Assembly (NCBI RefSeq): GCF_014641495.1
Contig: NZ_BMHV01000003.1
Coordinates: 161,861 to 225,860, forward strand
Reading direction: 5' to 3'
DNA length: 64,000 nucleotides
DNA from: Terasakiella brassicae
GTDB lineage: Bacteria > Pseudomonadota > Alphaproteobacteria > Rhodospirillales > Terasakiellaceae
Under the pieces are notes generated by a model. The model did no database searches. It was not told the DNA's origin and saw nothing but the letters and a program-made list of their open reading frames with translations. This document shows, in pieces, positions 1 through 9,200 of this stretch; position 1 is the stretch's first letter; every line of letters begins with the position of its first letter. Made by a program: the position numbers and the translations under genes.

Positions 1-250
1 CCAGTTGATCGACAAACCACAGACGTTGTTGGGCAAAAGACAGGGGCAGGTCTTGATCCCGTGGTGTTGTGGTGATCGTTTGATGGTTCAGAAAATGCGC
101 AAGCAATTCTTCTTTGCGTTGGGAAAGTTGGGCACTGAGTTCCTGTGTCATTACGCCTTTGGGGGCGTTGATGCGCAGTTTGTCATTTTCGCAGGAAAGG
201 CGGATATCTTGATTTTCCAGCTCTTTCAACCAGTTTATCAGGTTTGTCAC
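1..250 (-). CDS. NRPS, N-terminal part (TubC-type docking domain, start of a condensation domain)
   Basis: Partial gene running off the left edge. It begins with GTG at 250, overlapping the TGA stop of the upstream PKS-NRPS gene (GTGA), so the two are translationally coupled. The first ~55 residues (VTNLINWLKELENQDIRLS..., then a KLRINAPKG strand) match the TubC N-terminal docking fold, an alpha-beta module that receives the C-terminal tail of the upstream synthase. From about residue 68 the text LSFAQQRLWFVDQL is the C1 motif of an LCL-type condensation domain. The protein should therefore accept the chain built by the preceding PKS and join it to an amino acid. Everything after the C1 motif lies outside the window. 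Confidence 0.85.
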   Translation of the reverse strand, partial: MTNLINWLKELENQDIRLSCENDKLRINAPKGVMTQELSAQLSQRKEELLAHFLNHQTITTTPRDQDLPLSFAQQRLWFVDQL

Positions 251-3200
251 AGTACAAATTCCTCTCTTTCCTCTTGCATGGCTTCTTGCCGGGCGGCGAG
301 TTCCCGTATGGTGGGGTTTTCAAACAGGGTGGTAATGTTCATTTCCCCGCCAAAGGTCTGGCGCAGGCGGGTAATCATTTGCGTGCCCAGCAGGGAATGC
401 CCACCCAGTTCAAAGAAATTGTCGTCAATTCCGATATCACGCAGACCCAGTAAATTTTGCCAAATCACCACAATCTTTTGTTCGATTTGCGTAGCCGCCC
501 CGATGTAATCCGTTTCCAGATCGGGACGTTCATAAAGGGTGTCGGGTGTTTCGTTTTCATCCTTGTTTATCGACCAGAACGGGGTGACCCATTTTTCAAT
601 GCGGGTCGGCAGATCGGTCACAGAAATAATGGATTGATCGGGCCAAGCGGTGGATTGCATCAGGTGATCAAAGGCAGCAAGGCCTTCTGTTTCCAAAATC
701 GTGTTTTCATCGCGTGCTTTCAGGTTTAGGACCGGATCGTCATCGCCTTTCCAGCCATCCCAGCAAATGCTCAACCACGGTGTGTGATTGTCGCGGTTTT
801 TAAGCTGGCAAAAGCTGTCCATAAAAGCATTGACCACTGCATAAGGACCAAAGCGCAATCCACCAAGGACGGAAGACAGGGACGAAAATAAACAGACGAA
901 ATCCAGTTTATGATCTTTGAGGACTTGTTCCAGAACAAGGGTGCCCCGGACTTTGGGTTCTAAATGTTGACGATAGATATCCGGTGTGAGTTCTTCCAAC
1001 GGATAATCCTGATCGGTGATACCTGCGGTATGGATTACACCGTCCAGGGTGCCAAAATGTTCCACCGTCTGGGCAATTGCCGTTTGCATCTCATCAAGGT
1101 TGGCAACATTGGCGGGGATGGCCAGAACTTCTGCCCCCAACTTTTTCAGTTCAGTGACTTTTTCCAACTTATCCTGTGTCATCTTGCGGGTGACAAGGGC
1201 GAGCTTGGCCTTGAAATTGAGCGCCAAATGTTTGGCGAAGATAAACCCAAGATGCCCCAAGCCCCCGGTAATTAGAAGGGTGGCGCCTTCTTTTAAAGGC
1301 TTGTTCCCTGTTGGTGGGGCGGGTTCAAATGTTTGCACCCAACGATAACGCCCGCGATAGGAAACAAGCGGGTCGGATGTACAGGTTAAAATTTCTGCCC
1401 TTAATTGATCAACCATGCGCGGCGTGATGTTTTGGGTGGTGGCGAAGTCGACGCATTGGCACAGAATACCGGGAAATTCCTGTGCGATAACTTTCAACAG
1501 GGCACTCGCGCTGTAGATGGTCGGGTTTAAGGCTTCTTCACCGTTGATGTCTTGGGTCTGGTTCAAGATGGTTTTTAAAACGGTGGTTTCTGCATTGTAA
1601 TGCCGTCCGATGTTTTGGGCGATATGCAACAGGCTGATAAATCCGTGATCCAGATCGGTTTCAAGGTTGTCTTGCCATTGGGCAGCCGGGCATTGAAAAG
1701 ACCAGAAATGCAGGATGCCTTTTGGTGTCAGGTTGTTGCGTTCCAGTTGGTCGAACAATTGATTATAATCTGTGACTTCAACCGGATTCAGGGTGAAACC
1801 TGTGTCGATATTTCCACTGAAGGCATCTCCCTTATGAACGGTGATACCTTTCAGGCCCAGTTGGTCGGCAAATCCCAGATCATCGGCAAAGATCAGCCAC
1901 GGTCCAAACGTATCGTCCAGATTAGGGCCTTTTATGGGTGCGCGCTGCCATGTAGAGACATTGAACCAGTCGTCCAGATTACGAAGCTTGCCTTGCGGGC
2001 GTTTCTTATGGGATTTGGTTTGGTTGGGGGCAATCCAGTAACGTTTACGTTCAAACGGGTAAGTGGGCAGCGCGATACGGCGAGCTTGTTTTTTGTGCCA
2101 GAATGCCGTCCAGTCGATGTTGACACCATTGGTCCAAAGCCGTGCGAGGCTATGCAGGAGATAATCATGCCCATCCTGTTTGCCATAAACCCCTTGATGA
2201 CATGCCAAGATGAGATGATCGGCTTGTTTGGCGTTATGTTGCTGGGCAAAGGTCGCAAGCGTATTGCCGGGGCCAAGTTCCAGCAAGATCGCCTTGTTGT
2301 TCTCCAACAAAACGCCAAGACCGTCGCTGAATTGAACGGATTGTCGTAAATGTTGATACCAGTAAACCGGATTACAGGCCTGATCATCGCTTATCCACGT
2401 CCCGCTAAGATTAGAAAGAAACGGGCGTGTCGGGGCGTTTAGTTTAATCTGGTTAAAGGCCATTAGAAAATCATGTTCCAACGCTTCCATCGATGCGGAA
2501 TGAAACGCGTGGGAGGTATAAAGGCGACGATAAGAAATTCCGTCTTTTTCAAGTTTTTGTTCCAGATCATCAATGGCGTCAAACGGACCGGATAAAACAC
2601 TGAGGTTCGAACTGTTGCTTGCTGCCAAATCCAGACCATTGGTGAGATATCCTTGGGCCTGGTCGGGCGGAACATGCAGGGCGCACATGGCACCTGATGG
2701 CATGGATTGCATCAATTTGGCACGTGTGGCGACCAGAAGGCAGGCATCTTGCAGGCTGAACACACCGGACAGGCAAGCCGCCCCATATTCCCCGATGCTG
2801 TGCCCGATCAGATAATCGGGATGAATACCCCAACTTTCCAGCAACTTGGCACTGGCATATTCAAAGGCAAACAGCAATGGCTGGGTATAAACAGTCTGAT
2901 TGATCCGTTCCTTATCCCCCCATATGGCATGCAGGTCTGTCTTGAGATGTGTGTTGAAATAGCCAAGCGTTTCATCAAAGGTGTCTTTAAAAACAGGTTC
3001 TTGGGGATAAAGGTCTTTGCCCATATCTGCAAATTGTGCCCCTTGACCGGAAAACATAAATGTCAGGGGGCGTTGTTCGCTTTCCGCCTTGCCTGTTATC
3101 GTTTTGACGATTTCTTGGCTGTCATGGACAAGTACGCAACGATGGGCAAAGGTTTTGCGTCCCACATTTAATGTGTAGGCGACATTGGTGATGTTTATAT

Positions 3201-6200
3201 CTGCGTGGGTGTTGAGATAATTTTCCAAATCTTTTTGTTGCGCTGCCAATGCCTGTTTCGTTTGGGCGGACAGGGTCAGAAGATGCGTTGTTTTTTCTAT
3301 TTGTTGAGGGGTGGAAATATGCGGCGCTTCTTCCACAATGACATGGGCGTTTGTACCGCCAATGCCCAAGGAACTGATCCCGGCGCGGCGTGGTTGTCCA
3401 TTGTTGTCCCAATTCTGCGCTTTGGTCGGGATAAAGAACGGCGATTGGGTTAAATCCATTGCCGGGTTCAGGGTGTTAAAATGTAATTGTGGAGGGATGG
3501 TTTTATGTTTCATGGCCATCACCGCGCAAATCAAGCTGGCCACCCCGGCGGCTGTATCGGTATGGCCGATATTGGCCTTGACGGACCCGATGGCACAGGT
3601 CGATGGTTTCCCGGGTCCAAAGGCAGTGCTGAGGGCGGCAATTTCAATGGGGTCCCCCATCGGGGTGCCGGTGCCGTGGGCGCAGATATAACCAATGGAT
3701 TGTGGATCAATACCTGCATTGTCATAGGCTTTTTTGATGACGCCAACCTGACCGTCCACAGATGGGGCGGTATATCCGGCCTTTAGGGCCCCATCATTGT
3801 TAATGGCGGACCCTTTGATAAGGCCATGGATGATATCATTATCATTTATGGCCTTATCCAGCGGTTTTAACAGGACAATGCCCATGCCACTTCCCGGGAT
3901 GGTGCCTTTGGCGGTTTCATCAAAGGGACGGCAATGACCATCGGGGGACAGGATCATACCATCCTGATAAAGATAGCCCGCCTGATGCAGCACATTGGCC
4001 GATATGCTGCCTGCCAATGCCATATCACATTCCCCGGATTGCAGGCTTTGACATGCCATATGAACGGCAACCAAGGATGTTGAACACGCCGTTTGTACCG
4101 ACACACAAGGCCCTTGCAGGTTCAGCTTATAGCCCGCAGACGTGGCAATATAATCTTTATCGTTGCTGATCTCGACCTGATAGAGTTGGGCGGTGCCGTC
4201 TTCGTCCAATGTGGGTTCGACGTGATGGCTTAAATAAGTCGTTGCGCCTTGTCCGGCAAAACATCCGATGACCGGGCGATTGGTTTGATCGTTCGCATAT
4301 CCGGCTTGTTCCAGTGTTTCCCAAGCGCCTTCTAAGAACAGGCGTTGTTGCGGGTCCATCACTTCGGCTTCGCGTGCGTTAAACCCGAAAAACGGGGCAT
4401 CAAATTGATCGAGACCGTCCAGAACAGCACAGCCGGGGACATAGTCGGGATGATGAATTTGTTCCCCATCGGCCCCGCGTTTTAAAAGGGTGTCTGTATC
4501 AAAAAATGTGACGGATTCTACCTTGTTGCGCAGGTTGTCCCAATATTCGTCCACCGTGCGGGCACCGGGGAAACGACACGTCATGGCGATAATGGCAATA
4601 TCCTGATTTTGCGGTTTGTCCTGTTTTACAACGCGTTGAGCCGTTTGTTCAGTGACCTCTTTCGGGTTTAAAAATTGGGCAAGTGAAGCAATGGTGGGAT
4701 ATTGAAACATGGTCACAAGCGGGAAGTCGCGCGCAAACCTGTCTTGAACACGACGATGCAGGCGCGCCATTAACAGGGAATGCCCGCCCAATTCAAAGAA
4801 ATTGTCATGCACGCCAATGGCGTCATGCCCCAACAGGTCTTTCCATAGGGCGATGAGTTTTTGTTGCGTGGCGGTTTGTCCTGCCTGATTGACAGGGGTA
4901 GATGGTTTGACCTGCGGAGCGGCTAAGGATTTTTTATCGACCTTGCCGTTGGGCAGTTGCGGAAAGCTGTCCACAAAAACAAAGGCTGCGGGCACCATGT
5001 GGGGCGGCAGGCTTTCCCCAAGGAAAGTGCGCAGATGGGTTATATCGGGTTGTGTGTTTTCACATCTCAAATAAGCCGCAAGGTTTTTGCCGGTTTGCGG
5101 ATCCTCAAACGTGATGACAAGGGCTTGGCGAATAGCCGGGTGGGCCATAAGACGGGCTTCGATCTCACCCAGTTCAATGCGATAACCGCGAATTTTGACC
5201 TGATCATCAAAACGTCCCAGATATTCCAGATTACCGCACGCCAACCAGCGTCCCGTATCCCCGGTGCGATAAAGCACTTGATGATGTTTGTCTGTGCTGT
5301 GTGGGTTTGCGACAAAAGCTTGGGTGGTTTTTTGTGGATTTTGCCAATATCCTTCGCCAACCCCGATACCGGACACGCAAATTTCGCCGGGTAATCCGAT
5401 GGGAACCGGGTTTAAGGCATCGTCCAACACATACATGCGCATATTGCCGATGGGGGACCCAATGGGCACATTGTGGGTTGTTTCTGGTAGTTTTTCACGT
5501 AAGACATATTGGCAGACATCGTCTGCGGCCTCACTTGGGCCATAGGCATTGATCAAAGGCACATGGGGCAACACATCCAGCCAGCGATTAACCAACGCGA
5601 CCGAGGCCGCCTCCCCCGTCACCATTCCCCATTCCAGCTTGTTTGTTGACGCTGTATCTGTTTCTTCAATCAAGGCGATGAGTTCATCCAGCACAACGGG
5701 CACCAGTTCAATGACCGTGACGTTTTCATCACAAATCAGTTGATAAAGGGCTTTTGGCGTACAAACGGTGTGGAAATCGGCGACCACACACGTTCCGCCA
5801 ATTAACACAGGGCCGAGGAATTGCCAGATGGAAATATCGGATGAGGACGGCGCACTTTGTAAAAAGACACTGTCTTCGTGAAAGGACATGGCCTCAAATT
5901 CAGCAAAGATATGATTAAGCGCCCCGTTATGACGCACAATCGCACCTTTGGGTTGCCCGGTTGACCCGGATGTATAGATCATATAGGCGCGATCGGTTGG
6001 CGTGTTGACAAGATCAATATCGTCTGCGCTTTGGCCTTCTAAAACAGTACTGTCCAGTCGTAGGGCCTGTACACCGTTTGCCAGCATACCTTCAAATTCT
6101 TGGCGGGTGATCACAGTAGCGGCCTGTGCATTTTCCAGCATGTAGGAAATGCGCTCTTGCGGGTATTCCGGGTCAATCGACACATAAGCCGCCCCCGCCT

Positions 6201-9200
6201 TCATAATGCCAAGGATAGCGGCCAGAAAATCTGCGCTGCGATGATCAAGGATTGCAACGAAATCATTTGGTTGGATACCGGATTGACGCAACCAATGGGC
6301 GATGCGGTTTGCCTGTTCATTCAGTTGTTGGTACGTCCAGCGTTGTGTGCCGGATACCACGGCGATTTTTTCCGGTGTGCGCGCGACTTGCTGCATAAAA
6401 TGATGCGCAACCGTACTGTCGGTGGGATAGACCGCATCGGTTTGATTAAATTCGATCAGGACTTGGTGACGCTCTGTCCCATCCATCATATCCATGTGGG
6501 ATAAGGGGGCCGATAGATCGTTCAGGGCGCAGCGGGCAAGGTTTTTAAAATGTTTGCCCATACGTTCCATTGTGGTGGCATCGAACAGATCGGTGCTGTA
6601 TTTCAAAGAACAATGGAATTGCCCATTGCTTTCGATAATTTCAAAGGAAATATCAAATTGACCTTCCTGTTGGTTGATCTCATGCGGCAGAACATCCAAC
6701 GTCCCCCAATGTAAGGGCTGATCGCCGCCTTCGATTAATTTGGCAACTAGATCTTTGGCCTTTTGCGGTTGCTGGAAGGTGAAATCAGTCTGGAAAATCG
6801 GTGTAACCCCAGCCTCCCGACTAGGATGCAGTTTTTCCACCAAACGGGCAAAAGGATAATCTTGATGGGTCAGGGCGGATAGCACGATGGTCTTTGTCTG
6901 TTGGAGAAAATCCGCCCATGACAGATCGTGAGACAGGTTTTGGCGCATGACGACTGGATTGACGAAATGCCCAACGACCCCGTCATAATCTGATTTATTG
7001 CGCCCGGTTGTCGGGCAACCGATCAGGATATCATCCTGTTGGCTATAACGATGTAATAACAGGGAATAAAGCGATAACAAGGTCACATAGTCGCTCACCC
7101 CGGATTGTTGGGATAGATGTTTAAGCCCGTGTGTTATGTCTTTATCCAGCACGAAGGTATGGGTTGCCCCGTTATAGGATTGTACAGATGGTCGCGGTCG
7201 GTCTGTCGGCAGGGTCAAAACGGGTAAGGGGCCGCTAAGCGTATCCTGCCAGAAATTCCAGTCTTGCGTGGCCCGCTCACTGTTCAGGTATGCGGTCTGC
7301 GCCTGCGCGTAATCCTGATAACAAATGGGCAAGTCGGGCAGGACATTGCCGTTATTGAGTTGCGCAAATTCATCCAGTAACACCCAAAGGGACCAGCCAT
7401 CACAGACGATATGATGGGTGACCAGTAATAATACAGTGTCGTGATCTGTTGTACGGATCAGATGGGTCCGAAAGAGAGGGCCGGTTTTCAGGTCGAACGG
7501 TTGGCGGTAGGCACGATCAAGGGCCGTTTGCAGGTCGTCAACATTTTGCACATCTATTTCAAAGGGAATATCGGCTTGTACATGTTGAAGAATTTCATCA
7601 CCCGATACAGATAGGCATGTGTTCAAAGTGGGATGGCGCGCAACAATGGTTTGCCAATTCTGCGTCATTTTCTCAAAGTCGATGTCCCCCTTCAGGTCCA
7701 AGGCAAAGGCCACGTTATAGGCAGGTGTTTCACCATCCATTTCATGGATCAGCCATAAGGATTGCTGACCGGGGGTCAGGGGAAAGGCCTTTTGCTGTTT
7801 CTGTTTGGCAGGTCCAGACGTGGTGTCTATATGTTGATTGTTTGTGAGTTGTTGGGCAAGTTCCGTAATATTCATCCCGCCCATCAAATCGACGATTTGC
7901 AGGGTTGCGTTTGTGCGCCCTTCCACCACATTTTTGATTTCCAACGCCATTAGGGAGTCCATACCCAGCAGGCTGAGCGGTTCATCCTGTGGGAAATTTG
8001 TGGCCTCCAGCTTGAAAATTGGGGCTAGGGTGGTGCATAGGAAATCTGAAATTTTTTGAACGTCCAGATCCGCCAGATTAAGTTTGGAAGTTTCTTTTGA
8101 GGCAATGAGTTCCTGACAGATGGGCATGGTGCCAAGGGCCGCACGACGTTCCCCGAAAGGAAGAATGGCGAGGTAGTCTTGTGAGCTGCCTAAAAGACGG
8201 TCCATTAAAGCAATAGCGTCCTGCGAACCAACAGGATGAAGCAATTGTGTCGCCGGATCAAAATGGTCTGCGGCCATGCCCGCTTCTTTCCACGGCCCCC
8301 AGGCAAGGCTTAGTCCTTTTTTACCGTGTCTGCGACGATATGCCATGAAGGCATCCATTGTGGCATTTGCACTTGCATATGCCCCCAACTCAGGTGAATT
8401 CAGTACAGCAGAAGCCGAGGACAAAGCGATAAAGAAATCAAGATCATCCTCGTTCAACACCTGATCCAAGGTCTGAAGGCCTTGGATTTTCGGGCTGAAT
8501 TGTCGGGCGAAGGCTTCAAAATCCAATTGACAAGCCGGGGCACGTGTCGCGACACCGGCAGCGTGAATGACCCCTTTGATCGGTTGTGGGGCCTGATTTT
8601 GATACCAGTCTCCAAAAGCTTCCGTGTTTGAAATATCAAGGGCAACAGGGATGATATTGATATCTGTTTTTTCAAATTCCCCTAGGTCGGAAGGCACATT
8701 GCGGCCCATCAGGATGATGTTCTTCGCCCCTTTACGAGCCAGCATTTTGGCGCATTCGCGGCCAATGACCCCAAAACCGCCCGTAATTAGATAGCTTGCA
8801 TCTTCATCCAAATCGATGGTTGTGGGGGATATGTCCGCAGGTGTTAATCTGGGAACCTCAACCCCGTTTTCTGTCAGGCGGAACTGATCTTCCTTATGGA
8901 TTGTATCAATCAGATGACACAGGGTTTGAGGAACCGTATGTGCGCCCAGATCAATCAATCCCCCCCAATGGTGGCTTTCTTCGACGGCCAAGGTTCGCCC
9001 CAGTCCCCAGAAAGCAGCTTGATGGGGGGCTTCTGTCCATGCGTTTTGGGTCATCAGCCATAAATCGACCGTGTGGCCTTTAATGTCCTTCACGGTAGAA
9101 ATGATTTGTGCACTGAGTGGCGCGATACGGTCTGCATCTGCATGCAACAGTGAAAAATCAAGGAGATGAACGGGTAAGCCCTCTCCATCCAGACGGGGGA

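Noticed and set aside
1600..2349. Plus-strand open frame within the PKS-NRPS (249 codons)
   Set aside because: It lies opposite the AT and linker of the megasynthase; no motif and no ribosome binding site context.
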